This document shows, piece after piece, positions 22,407 to 34,330 of a stretch of DNA of 64,000 nt (the stretch's first letter is position 1; each line of letters starts with the position of its first letter). The stretch spans positions 13,789,243 to 13,853,242 of the forward strand of contig JAHCVI010000001.1 in assembly GCA_019096155.1 (NCBI GenBank). Reading direction: 5' to 3'. The translations under genes were made by a program, and so were the position numbers. This DNA comes from Staphylotrichum longicolle. Its lineage: Eukaryota > Ascomycota > Sordariomycetes > Sordariales > Chaetomiaceae. The notes beneath the pieces were generated by a model that saw nothing but the letters and a program-made list of their open reading frames with translations, ran no database searches and was not told where the DNA came from.

Positions 22407-22880
22407 ATGCCCGAAGATCTGCGACGTACACTCGCCAAAGCAGAGTCCCCAACCCGCCAACCCCCTCGCCCACGCTCCAAGTGAGCGCCAGGCGCATGGC
22501 AAGCCGCGGCAGCATACAACACCACTAAATCAGAGACACAATGTCCAGTCATCGTCGGCGGTGACAGCGTCATCCGAAGAGCAGAGCAACTGCGCGACGT
22601 CTGCCAAATGTCATGCGTGCCAGAGGTCATTGAGACCACGACAAGTGGTATCTTGGCTCTTCCCAAGGACGAACCGGAGCCGGTACATGACCCAGATGTG
22701 CGGCCGGTCCGGATCTGTGATGTCAGTTTGCGCCAGTGGTTGGATCTCAAGAAGAACACCGAAGGGAAGAAGGTTGTTGTCTGGTTCCAGGGACAACGGA
22801 CCTATGCTTGGTTGGTGCTGTCACTTGAGAAAGGGCCGGCGGTGGAGGACATGGTGGAATCGCCAGTGCCAAATGGGTAG
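22407..22880 (+). pseudogene. Nonsense-mutated paralogue of the 58.7 kb gene
   Basis: An ATG at 22407 opens a frame that aligns along its whole length with the 152-residue protein at 58730-59188. Shared blocks are AKAE, the APG-W pair, AAAYN-TK, the (I/L)VGGDS block, EQLRD(V/L)C and above all CDVSLRQWLDL followed by KxTEG and VWFxGQR. Codon 26 is TGA (22482-22484) where the intact copy has Trp (TGG). All downstream codons stay open to the TAG at 22878-22880. A GTGAGC at the stop could act as a donor, but splicing to the AG near 22543 would destroy the frame. The copy is therefore probably dead or re-initiates at Met 22608. The family function is unknown. Confidence 0.7.
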
Positions 22881-23251
22881 ACCATATCCGTCCCGTAGCA
22901 TGCTTCAGGCGGCAGAGAGCAACCGAGAGAAATCTTGGGATAATATGTGTGAACATGAGGATATCGGACACCAAGCTTCTACGCAATCCGTCCGCCTGAG
23001 CAATTCTCCGCGCGGAGCTGCATTCGCCTGCCGTGCCTGCAAAACTTGTCCCTTCCCATAGTAATGAACCGCCATCCCTACCCCAATAACAAAGCAACGA
23101 CGCAAGCAAGCAACGGGTATCACAAGCAACGAACCACTACTCCCATCCCATACCAAACCCCACACCGAGCGAGCCACACCCACTTTGTCATCCCAATTCA
23201 TACCAGCCACCATCGCCGCCAAAAAGACACAGCACCCTCAGGTACTCACGC

Positions 23252-25303
23252 CTACTTCTTCAAACACTTCAGCAACGGCGCGATCCGCGACCTCTTGCTC
23301 AGCCCCACGCGGTACTGCACCTTTTGCCCGGCACCGCCGCCGGCTTTCCCATCCTTGCCGGCAGCAGGCTGCTTCTCCTTCTCTGTCCCCTTCTCCATCT
23401 CTCTCTCTGTCCCCTTCTCCATCTCTCTCTCTGTCCCCTTCCCCTCCGTCTTCCGAACCAGAGCATCATCCTTGGCAGCAACAGCCACCACCTCCAACCC
23501 GCCATTCTCTTTGCCTTCATCAACACCAGTCACACACAATGGGACTGAGTCTGCTGGTGCTCTGCTTGGCTGTGAGTTGGGGCTGGTTTCGGAGAGCGGT
23601 TGGTGGTGGTGGTGGGGCGTGTCCTGCTCTGGCTCATCGTCGATGACGATCGGTTCGGCCTGGGGCTTGGTACTGGGCGCGTCAGCCTTGGCGGGGCGGC
23701 GCTTGCGCTTGGTTGGCGGCTCGGGATGTCGGCGGGCTCGGCGGGTTCGGCGAGCGGTTCTGAGGCGGGTGCTTCTGGTGGAGGTTTGTGGAGGTCGGGA
23801 GTGGGTTTGGGGTCTTTCTTTTTGCGGCCTCGTTTGTTCTTGGGAGGTTGGTTTGAGGGAGGGGGGCGTCGAGGGCTTCGACTTCGGTTTGTCCGGGTTC
23901 ATGGGTTGGTGCCTCCGGCTGCGCTACGCTATCGTCGGCGTCTCCGGGTGCACCTTGATCTGATGTGTTCTGTAGCAGTGGTTCGATGTTCTCTTGGGTG
24001 CTTCCTAAAGGATCGCGGTCCCAAGAGTCGTCTTCCGCTTCGCGAACGACCCTCCTCTTCTTCGTCCTCCGAGCTGATGGAGGCGGCTCGAGTTCTGACG
24101 AAGTCCCCGCCGCAGATGACACAATCTTGATCCTGCTCCTCTTCGCTCTAGACGCCGTTGAAGTGGTCATGTCGGTGAGAACATCAGGTGAGGATTGCTG
24201 CGAAACTGTCAGTAGCTGTCTCGTTCTTGACGTCCAGGGCAACGAACCTGGTGGTCGGCATCCACGGCTAGTGACGTGTCCGCACCATTGCCGTCCATCT
24301 CCTCAGTGATCTCCGGTAGCCGTCTCGACGAGGCAACTCGGCTCGGCGTCGGATATGCAATCGTCGTTGCGCCGCTGGATTTGTACACCTCCCCTGCCCC
24401 AAAAGTCTGGTCGGGTGGCAGCATTTCCGACCCTTCCGGCATGGCCTCGGACGACAAGCTGACCGTCCTGTACTCCCGCTTCTGGCTTGCCGTGAGGGTG
24501 CTCTGAGTGATGTACAGCGACGGAGCAGCGGTGTCCGGCATGCTGGACTCGACCTCAAAACCGCCCTTCTTCTTGCGAGTGCTCCGTGTCCGCCTGTCCG
24601 AGCTTGTGGCATCCTCTATTGGGACCAGCATCACCGGACTAGAGTCGGGCGGTCGCTGTGTTGGACTGCGGGGTTGGTCACACCCAACCTTCTTCTTGGT
24701 GGGCGGCGTCGCATCGGGAAACGCATACGGGTCCTGGGTATCTGGCATGGCATTGGGCGTCAACTCCTGCTCGAGGCTGAGCTGTGCGAGCTTGCGCTTC
24801 CCATATGTCCTGGTCGATCTCTGCGATCTAGCGGAGGTCGGCACGTCCCACACATCGCTTCCCGAGTTCGCAACGTCCTTCCTTGGCGTTTCCGTCAGAT
24901 CAATCACATCCGTCTGGGAGGTCTCATGGGCCCTCTTTGACTTGCGGCTTGTCGGCAGCGGATCGGTCATGGAAGAAAGAGACGAGTGATCCTTGAGCTG
25001 GGGCTTCTGTGCCGGAGGTGGTGCAGATGAGATCTGGGTCCAGTTTGACGCCGAGGGTCCGGCTGGCGCGGTGTCGGGAATGACGTCCTGCGTGTGTACA
25101 GCCTTGTTGCTGGTCATAAATGCGCCGAAAGAACGAGGGGTCGGTCGAGTCGGTGCCCGGTTTGTGTGATGCCTCGACAATCTCGAGGGGCTCATCGCGG
25201 GCATTTCTGCCTCGTCAGGCACACCAACGTCTCCAAAGCCTGCGCCGTCGCCAAAATCGCTACCCTCGTCCTCCGAGTCGAGAAATCTCTCGTCGAGGCC
25301 CAT
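23252..25303 (-). CDS. AT-hook nuclear protein, frame broken in exon 2
   Basis: Exon 1 is 25303-24248, intron 24247-24198 (50 nt), exon 2 from 24197 to the stop at 23252. The N-terminal half is acidic and disordered (MGLDERFLDSEDEGSDFGDG), with basic patches such as YGKRKLAQ and TRSTRKKKGG. Exon 2 continues as SRAKRSRIKIVSSAAG, then passes through three frames. A conserved-looking AT-hook (KNKRGRKKKDPKPTP, about 23840-23790) lies in one frame. PPTKRKRRPAKADAP and the ending YRVGLSKRSRIAPLLKCLKK lie in another. Two single-base shifts near C-runs (about 23850 and 23740) would join them. An eight-residue motif GTEREMEK is repeated near the C-terminus (23391-23440). Fungal AT-hook proteins with this C-terminal YRVGLSKR motif are predicted DNA-binding nuclear proteins. 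The precise role is unknown. Confidence 0.7.
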
Positions 25304-25695
25304 GGTGCAATGCCCGTCAACTTCGAGCTCAATTGCTCTTGCCTGTGCGTCGTTGTCGCGCGGGATGTTGAAGGGTGTCGCGTCTCAGATGCGCTTCCAC
25401 TTAACGCGCTCTCGCGGGTTGCCAAGACGACTCGTTGTTTTCTTTACTAACCCTAACCCTGCATCTTCCCCTGGCAACCTCACCATCGTCCGGCGACTGG
25501 AGCAGCACCGTTGAGATCGCTCACAAACACGAAAGATCTGCATTTTAGAAGTCCCAACTTAACTGAATGAATGCTTAAAGTCGAACTACATGCAAGAATG
25601 ACCAGTCGGAAACGGACCGCCAAAAAGTTACCCACCAGGACCTCGGCCTCTCCCTCCTGGATAGAGAGCGGCAGGAAAGTATTGTCTCGTGCAGC
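25304..25695. promoter_or_regulatory. Promoter of the AT-hook gene and 3' flank of RTP1
   Basis: Both neighbours run on the minus strand. This 392-bp gap is downstream of RTP1 and upstream of the AT-hook gene. It contains a tandem telobox. Confidence 0.5.
25449..25460 (+). promoter_or_regulatory. Tandem telobox AACCCTAACCCT
   Basis: Twelve bases match two units of the telomere-like AACCCT motif, about 146 bp upstream of the AT-hook gene start. Such boxes are known promoter elements bound by Myb/SANT-type telobox factors in fungi and plants. It is an isolated site, not a telomere. Binding here is inference. Confidence 0.5.
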
Positions 25696-28517
25696 CTATT
25701 CAATCTCCTCAATCCTCGGCCTCGTCACGGCGCCAGCGTTAGACGTGGTCGGCCGCTCCGGGTTGATGTCAAGCCCAGCCAACTTCGTCAGTCCTTCCCC
25801 AAACATCTGCTGCTGACTCCCCTCGGCCGGCAAAAGCTTCACCACCTGCCACGTCTCCAAGCTCTCCACCACGTCCCTCGCATGCTGCACCACCAAACCG
25901 TCATTATCCGTCTCCGCCACATACCTCAGCGTGCGCATCACATCCTCCTGCGCCTGCCTCCCGAACCCAAACCCCAGCTCCTTCCCTCTCTCCCTCGCCT
26001 CCTCCAGCGCCCTCACAAAGCTCAGAACAAACAACACCGCCGCCCGCCTCAGGATCCCCTTCTCCACACCAGCCTCCATCTGCAGGACACTGACGCACAA
26101 ATCCACGCCCGCCGCCACCACCCCCCGCCCCAGCCCGGCCACATTCACCTCCACCGCCGCCCCCAACACCGCCAGCGCCGACGCGCGCACCCGCACGTCT
26201 TCCTCGCCCCTCGTCCCCTCCCACCCCTCGACGATCCTCTCCAAGATCTCGTTTCGCTCCCTCTCCCTCTCCGTCACGGGCTCGCTCATGTCGGGCACGC
26301 TCCCGCCCCACGCCTCGGCCGCCTCTCGATCCTTGCGCTCCTGCACCTTCCTCTCCCTCTCCCGCCTCGCCTCCGTCTTGGGCCGGTGGCCCCGCCGCCC
26401 CGCCACCCCGACCAGCGCGGCGGCCGTGTCCCGCGCCAGCGGACCCGTGAACGTCTCGCCCATCCGCTGGATGACCTGCAGCAGCGCCTCGCCGAAGCGC
26501 AGGCGCGCGTCGAGGGTGTGGGTCTCGCGCTTGTCGACGAAGTGGTCGGTGAGGTCGCGGAGGACCGAGGATGGGTGGTGGTGGCTGGCGAGGAGGGTGT
26601 AGAGGCGGATGATGCGGAGATAGATGTATTCGTCGGCGTCGGCGATGAGGGTGGAGAGGAGGACGAGGATGCCCGGGATGTCGAGGACCGGGGAGGATGC
26701 GGTGATGAGGGTGGCGATGAGGTTGAGGCCTTCGGAGCGGACAGGGGGTGGGGAGTCAGGGGCGGTGATGTAGGAGATGGCGAGCTGGTAGGTTTTCCGG
26801 TCTTCGATCTGGCGGTTGGTGGGGAGGGTCTGCGGGGTAGACGTGGCGGAGGGGTCGATCTCGTCACGGTAAAGGAGGAGGAGGCGGAGGTTGGTGGCCG
26901 TTTGAGAGAGGGTGCTGGGGGTGGCGGAGAGTTTGTCGAGGGAGGTCTCGATGAGGGCGAGGATGTCTGGGACAACGCGGGATCGTTGGAAGCCGGGGGC
27001 GGTGATGATCATGTTGAGGAGGCTGAGAGCCACCCCGGTCACCTCGTCGTCATCGTCTGTGCTTTCCCCTGATCCCGCCAAAATCTGGCTTACGAGATCC
27101 AGAATGTGCTTGGGCTGTGTGGCAAGCTTCTCAGGGAACTTGTCCATCATGGCTTGCAGAGTTTTCATTTCTGTCAAGTGGGTGACAGGATCCTGCTCGT
27201 TCTTTTGCTTGAACAAGATGCCGCTTCGTTTCGACGCCCGGGCGGAATTCAGCCATCTCTTGAGAAGTTCGAGGAACGCAGTGGAGGTATCGGCCTCCGA
27301 GAAAGTGGAAGTGATGAGATCTAAGAGTTTAGTAATCTTTGTGTCGATATCTTCTAGACTTGCCTGACGGGCAATCCCGCCGGCTCCCATGACCTGCCTT
27401 GCATCCACGATCTGAACCAGTCCTTCCCCGGTCGCCTTGAACATCCATTCAGGGTTGCTCTTGTCATGGCCACCAAAATAGTCCAGGTTCTGAATGAGCA
27501 ACAGAATGAGATCCGGGGACGGAGTTAATTTGATGTAAATCTTCAACAACTCAAGCGCAGGTGTGCACAGTTTCTCTGCAACGGATGCTTCGGCGTTCGG
27601 CCAGCATGCCAGGGCCCAAAGCGGGAGGAGCAGCGGAGAGAGCAGCCGCTTGCATAGCCCTGGGTTTGGGTGCGAGACGACCAGGGAGCGTAGCCGGTGG
27701 AGTGATGTGATGAGATCGTTGTACTGGACGAGTACCTGTGTCTCTGCTGAAATCGATGACCCCATCTGAGTCCGCTCCTTCCTCATTGGACGAACCAGGG
27801 GGAGGCTTGATGCAGTTGAGCATGGGCCGGCAAGAAACTTCCAGCCGCAGTACCTTTACAAGTTGTCAGTCTTGGCCGTGTGATCTGAGGCAGGCCATAC
27901 CAGGAGCCCTGACGCCTTGCGACCGAGCACACCAAACCCGATGATATACGACGCAGCCTTGACCAGCTCCGGACCTTCGGCTCCGTCAAGCAACAACAAC
28001 AGTTGCGGCGAGATGGCGGAGTACCACATCTCGGGAGTTACCGACGCAGGCGGTGTGGAGAGCAGGTTGCTCGCAATGTTGAGGGCCTCGTGGGTGATGT
28101 TCGCGCCTCTCTTCTGTGGGACTGCTGCCTCAGACACTTTTACCGTGCCCGAGGGGTGGACAGAAAACACGAATTCCAGTGTGCCTCGGACACCATCCGG
28201 GCGCAGCGGCACAAGGGTTAGCTTCTCCATCAACCTGGTGCGCAGCCATGGCGGGACGTGGCCTGGGCGGACCAAGATATTGAGAGCCCCAAGGACATTG
28301 AGCGTCTTTGTCCTGGAGTGCCGGTCAGAAACTGGGCGGCACGCAGTGAAAAATCCTGCTAAACTTGCCTCTGTATCAGATCGTCAAAGTCCCGGATCGC
28401 CTGCGGTCGTGAGTCCTCGGGCCCATCAGGGTTGAAGGCTTTGCTGCCGGCCTCGATGATGGATTCCATCAGCTTCTGGCGGCCGCTCTTCTCCTTCTCG
28501 CTCGTTGCCTTCTCCAT
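25696..28517 (-). CDS. RTP1: RNA polymerase II assembly factor Rtp1/Tango6-like
   Basis: Exons 28517-28369, 28312-27901 and 27853-25696 give about 905 residues. Rtp1 is a HEAT-repeat-type cytoplasmic protein needed for assembly and nuclear import of RNA polymerase II. Seen here are an N-terminal region with NVLGALNILVRPGHVPPWLR, a helical middle (VLVQYNDLITSLHRL, PLWALACWPNAEASVAEKL), the pair LAGSGESTDDDDEVTGVALS, and a conserved C-terminal part (EYIYLRIIRLYTLLASHHHP; RRAAVLFVLSFVRALEEARE) matching the two C-terminal Rtp1 domains. Intron 1 (28368-28313) begins with GCAAGT, a GC-AG intron, since no GT donor keeps frame. At about 27742 the frame changes between GVIDFSRDT and VLVQYND. One surplus base explains it, and the total exon length is 1 over a multiple of three. 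A further 47-nt intron separates exons 2 and 3. Confidence 0.88.
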
Positions 28518-31500
28518 GACGCCTATTCTGAAAGAGAACACGGCAGTGACCTTTGAGCCCGTAACACTTGCTGCGGTTGGCCTGATTTGTGTGACTCTAG
28601 TCAGTTGCGAGTGAGAAGGGCGGGATGATGTCAGCGCCCGAGCTTTATTGCAGTCTCCCCTCGACCGAGTTATGGCAGGAGAGAATTGACTCCAGGCGCC
28701 AAGTTCCCGAGTTTCACAATACAAATCTGGAAATTAACCTCTCGACCCTCCCGTCGCCGAATGATCGTCCTTTGATTCAGTGAGGCATTGAGGAAGGAGT
28801 GGAAGAGTTCAAGAATGGCCGCTCGTGACTTCGCGAAGCTTCGAAATCCCGAAAGTGGTAAAATGCGGGGCGACAGGGGACCCCGGCAACCAGACGCGTT
28901 CCTTCAAGTCCCAGGCGCGTTGCTTCCCTCGACCTCCAATTCCCATCCTCCAAACCCACAAACTGCCCTCACAATGTCCGCCAGGAATCGCCATGGTCTT
29001 GAAGCACGGCCAAACCCGAGAAACCCGTCCGAGATGCACTCTTCGTCAATTCACATCGAGATACACAACCCGCATCCGCGATCCCATCGTCGACGCCCCT
29101 TCCCAACCAAAGTCTTTCGCCCCGAGCACTCTTTCACGCACCTCGCCTCCCCCACAGTTCTCCGACTCCAGTTTTCCGAAAGGAATGTCGTTCGCGACCG
29201 CCCCATTGAGACCTGGACCACCGCAGTACGTCGCAGCTTCGATCCTGTATCGGGAACCTCCAAGCTTGCCGCGCATGGGAATTACTGCGGCCCACCTCTT
29301 GTCCGTCACAGGGCAGGCCAGGTCCCGTGGGTGCGAATTGGTCTCGGAACTTAACCCTAAGTATACTTTTGGTTCACCAAACAAAGTCTTGCGCTCTATA
29401 GTCATTCGGACCGCCTTTTATGCCCGCGTCACCCGAGGGGCGGGTCGCTGCCTGCCGCTGAAAAGCGGTGCAGTCTCGCTCTGGCGGCGACATGGGAGGA
29501 CCGGCGCGAAGAGCTCCAGTCACCTCCGGGTGGGCAACCGTCCCTTCCCATGAGTCCACATGGTAAGCGCCTCTGGTGAGGTCGCTCGTCGGGAAGACGA
29601 CACTGGAACTGGTACTCTGGTCAAATATGGATTGTCCCGCGGCGGTGTTGGCCGGGCGACTGGGAACGGCGGATACGTCGCGGCAGCTTCGTCTGTCCTC
29701 ATGCTCATTGTGGTTGTCCTCCGTCACAGAGCAGCCGTTGGAAGGAGAGGGAGAGCGCAGCCTCGGCTACACACGATCATCCAGACATTTCACCCATCCC
29801 GTCTGCAGCTCGCCTCGCAGGAATCACTTCCCCTCGGGGCGGTGAGCGAAGGCTGCCAGGCTTCCCACGGAGATGTCAGCGGATGGTACCCCACCCCCCG
29901 CCGTGCTGTCGCGCTCTCGGTACCCTCTTCTTCTTCCTCCCCCTTTCTCTGCATGCGTACCCGACCCCCCACGACCCCATCGACCCCCGCGGGCCGCGCT
30001 GCGGCAAACTCTATGCCCAACGCGTCATGGATCTCATGAACTCCGACCAGGCGCATTAACTCGTCCTCGTAGGCTCCGTCCTACGTCCGGCGAGACGCCA
30101 AAACTTCCCTTTCCCCTTTGTCTCCGCCGGGCCTGAAACATGGTACTGGTTCGGGAGATGACAGCGCGGTTTTTGAGGATGTCTTTTGTCCGCGCGGAAC
30201 CTGCCCTCCCCGACCCCTCCACGCCCATCCCCGGATGGTGTGTGGTTCAGAGGGAGAGGAAACAAAAACTAGTCCCAGTTGGCAGTGCGATACACACGGA
30301 GAGACTTTGGGCTGGGTTGGGTGCTTTGCCCCTTGGGATTTTGCGAGCGGTGGTTGCCGATTTTTGACGAAGTTTGCATCAGCGACGGCGGGGTTCTACT
30401 ACGGTGTTTGGCGCGTGGAAGGCCATGGCATCTTGTGAGGGTTGGGGTTGGAACTCGGTTGGCTGATTGCGAACCAAGGCTTTGAGCCGAGGTCTCCTGT
30501 TGAAGGCGGCCAGAGAGGACGGACCAGGTACCGGGACCCATCTCGAGTTGGAGTCAAAGCTTCGTGCTTGTCTGGTGCTTGGGGCTTGTCGTCTCTGGTT
30601 GTCTGAATTCGGGGGGCTCTTCGGGGAGGGCTTTGCTGTTTGTTGGTCTCCCGCTTGGACAAGGACGGGCCCTACGGGGTGGTCCTGGTTGTCCTCTCTC
30701 CAGAAATGGCGGGAGGGCAGCCCCTCTTTTTCGGGGATAAGTGCCGTACGTTTCTTCGCGTTGATGTTTATCTGCTAACCCGCGAATAGGAAGGAGATGA
30801 ACCATCCGAGCAAGGGTGGCGTTTGGAAAGTATGTCAAGATCGTGACTTCAATACCCATGGCATCCAGATTTGTTACGGACGATGTTCCTTTCGGCACAT
30901 CACTTCGATGTATCCCGTCCCGTTTACCTTATCTCAAACCCCCACAATTCGCATCATCAGGCGCTGTGATCTCACGTTTCCTCCATTCCGGTCTATGATC
31001 CCAACCCCTTGGTCATCTTGCGAGTCCCTGTGAGCATGGTCTTACACAACTGTCTCGGCTGGCTTTGGCCAGGAGCTCACTCAGAGTCTCTGTTCCCGCC
31101 ACCATTTCCCCTTTCCATCTCAACAACCACGCCCTACTTGACGCTCTCTGCAGCACCTTTCTGTCACATACGACCATATCTGCAAGAAAACTCGGGATCC
31201 CGTCCGCTCTCCCCTCGATAAACTTGCAAGAGCTCGACTAGTAGTTAGGTCGGTGACGACTAGCGAATCCCGGGTGTTGTATGTTTTTGTCCTTTTACTT
31301 TTTTCTCGCAGAGGCGGTTCGTTTTCCTTGTCTTGGTGAAGTCGTATTATGGGAAATGCGTAAGGAGCTACTGAGTTGGCGCATAAGGGAAAGCGGCGTT
31401 GTGTTTTCTGTATGTTTTGCTGGATGGAGGCTGTTATTCCCAGGCGGGTTCCAGGGTTCACAGGGATCCCCACCCTAACTTGATGTTTGTTTGGTCCTTT

Positions 31501-34330
31501 GCGGTTCAGAAACTGCCACAAGAGGAAGTGCCTGCAATCATCTAGATCCTATGTGGATGTTGTCATTGTATCAAGAAGGACAGCTAGGCCTTCGGGACAG
31601 ATTCCAACCTGGACGCTCTTGCTCAGGTATGTAAAACCCCTGGTCCACTTCACACAGTGCATGATCCCTTCTTGGCCTGGGCTGTTCCCCTGCCCAAACC
31701 AGGAGAAGACGGTTCGTTCCAAATGATCAATGGGAAACCGCTTTTTACCTTGGTTGAATCCCACGTGGCTGCCTAAATAAAACCGGAGCAAACATTCCAT
31801 CCCCTGACACGAACGGTGCGTCCGTGAGGTGGCATTCATGTTTCCGTTCTTGCAGACACGGTAATCTTCCTTCCCGGGCACCATAGATCGCACTGTCAGC
31901 AATCTGAGCAGACGGGGGCCCACAAGCGGGAGGTTCCCATCGTTTCGTTTCGGTCTTCACGGCCTGTTGAGATTCCGGAAGGGGATTCCTTGTGGGAGAA
32001 TGGAGAAGTGGGCCGTCATTTGACACTGGACGATACAAAGTCGTGTCTCTTGGCTGGATTCCATTGGTCCATGTTCCAGAAATGGGCCATTCTTCCCTCC
32101 GATTATGCACTCACTCTGCTGTGGGGCTCGTGAAGCGTTGACTAGCGCACGGGATATGGTCTCTCAGAAGGTTGACTGAGACGTCTCTGCGGAAGTAGCT
32201 GGCCGAGGAAATTCTGTCAGTGAGGTGGTTTCCCAATGTCGTGATTACTGCACAGTAAGGGACTGTTCCTCCAGTCCCTCCAGTCCCAGGATTGGTCAAG
32301 GCAATGGTTCTGCCCCGATGGGGTGCTTCTTGAGGTGAGACAACGCCGGTGGAGCTCGCCGTTACGCTAGTCCCTCACTAACGCTAGCGTAGATCAGCGG
32401 GTTTCGGCAGCGCACCCGGGCCTTGCCGGTCCCTGCGGCGATGATCAAAACGCTTCGAGAACAGTTTGGGCAGGGGGCCATGCCATGGACGATGACATGG
32501 TCCTGCGGGGAAGGTATCTCTGGGGAATATAATCCGGGACTTGTTTACTGTATTTTGCGTTGGTTTTGATATTGAAGGAATGGCGCATGATGCAAGAGGA
32601 CGGGAACATCGTCTTGTTGAGATTGCGACTGGCGTTTGCGCTAGCACTGCAGTCTGATCAGACCCTGACGGATGTTGCATTCCTAAACCTGAAGGCCCGC
32701 CATTGTTGATGACGACAGGGATGCCAAGAGAACAGTGAGGTACTTCTATTGCCAGGAACACGACGGAACCCTGCCGCATCGCTCGTAACACACGCACTTC
32801 CTCGTGTCGACTGCTTTATCAGTCGAACAACAAGGTGCGGAAGGAATGCGCGTCAGCGCGGATAAGCCCCGGCGGGCAGATCCGGCTTACTGTGGGGAGG
32901 GTTGGAGAGCTTGGGCAACTTCACTCTCTGGACGTGTGTCTGTCGGACACTTTCGAACAAAGTTTTTGATGTCAGTCCCGTCTTCATCTGTCTCTCTGGA
33001 GCCCCGTTCGTATCGAGTGGGTTTTCATGCGGCCCTGCATGGGCCGCATCTTGCAGCACGACAGGAACCCGTCTGCCCGATAAGGCACGCTTTCTTGGAA
33101 GCGACTTGGCAGACGACATGTGATGCACGCACAATCTTCGCAGGTGGCATCCTCGGCGCCGCATTGCATCATTTGCTTCCCCGATTCTCACCGACGAGGT
33201 CGGCGGCTTTGACGAGTGGTACATATTGCAGCGTCGCCTTGGTGTGTGTTTTTCTGTGGCTGCCCTCCGTCGAAGCTGGCCAACGAGACACCATTGTGGT
33301 CCGTTGCATTGTGGCATCAGATCATCTGGTTCCCGCCTCAGCCCCTCTAACTTTCCCAAGGGCCAGCCTGGCAAGGTTTCTGTATCTCGACCTGCGAACC
33401 AAGAGTCATCGTTCACACCGGCCTGGAGGAGGGGCGTCCGACTAATCACAGCTAGAGGTTCGAAGCTGTGGAACGAAGCTGTCTAACCTTGATTCGCGGC
33501 CACGAAACAGCGAGGGCAGCCGCGGTTCTGCGGTCGAACCATGAGCAATATGCCGAGCCGTGAATGGACGGCTGCCAGGGGTGGTGACTCCAGGCTGTCC
33601 CTGTCCCGATGGGCAAGACTGCGGGGCGATATCGGGCTGCAAGTCTCGGACCTTGTTTTCTAGAACGTCCTGCGTCAGTGCACGGAGATGAAGTTCTCTT
33701 CTCAATTGAGCATCAATGCAACCGACGGGGAGCAGCCCGCCCTCGGCCCGTATCGTGAGCTGTGGCTGGCGGCGGGGGAGCCACGACGCCTGGGAATCCT
33801 TGCTGGTTTCAATGCTGTCTGCACGCTCCGGGCCTTGTTTGACAGTCACGCCATGAGAGCGGACGGGGGCAATATAGCGTTGCCCTTTAATTGGCTGGGC
33901 TGGTGCGTCGAATGTGAAGTGATTCGCTCTCATTCTACCCTCTGATGTTCAATTCGATAATGACAGAGCCCAATAAACCTTTGATGATCCCCCTCAAACA
34001 AGCTGCGCCGCGAACCCGCAGGTTGCAACGCCGACCCGATCCAGCCATGTAACCCAGAAACCCCCATGTCCGCTTAACCTGCAGATTAACACCCCACCCA
34101 AAAAGGTACCATTGCTCAACGGTCAAAGTTTGGTATCAATCTTGCGCGTCCCAGATTTTTTTTCCAGGTGCTCGCCATGCCCCTCCGAAAATGAGAGGGG
34201 CTGCTTTTGGGGGATTAGGCAGGGAGAAAAAAAGTGTGGAAGAAAATGTTTCGGCGCCAAAACCAGCGCTGCGTTCCAGGACATGTGCAATCATCCCTGA
34301 TCAGCTCCAGGCTGTAGCAGGTACCAGCCG
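28518..34330. other. Gene-poor region, no supported gene
   Basis: Nearly 6 kb in which no frame shows a domain, a convincing splice series or a signal peptide. The longest open frames (28825-29553 plus, 32853-33449 minus, 32804-33445 plus) have no coding character that I can defend. A short plus-strand open end at about 29883-30056 reads AYPTPHDPIDPRGP followed by GKLYAQRVMDLMNSDQAH and a stop. It could be a remnant exon. An AACCCTAA telobox lies at 29353-29360. No terminal repeats or transposase were seen. Confidence 0.4.

Noticed and set aside
22481..22543. Intron beginning at the TGA of the 22.4 kb paralogue (GTGAGC...CAG)
   Set aside because: Splicing it out shifts the frame and meets a stop at once, and the segment aligns with coding sequence of the intact copy.
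25449..25460. Telomere end or interstitial telomere
   Set aside because: Only two units, flanked by ordinary genes on both sides.
25882..27072. Plus-strand 396-codon open frame
   Set aside because: Antisense shadow of RTP1; His/Pro/Gly-rich and without structure.
28518..34330. Transposon in the gene-poor region
   Set aside because: I looked for terminal repeats, reverse transcriptase and transposase motifs and found none.
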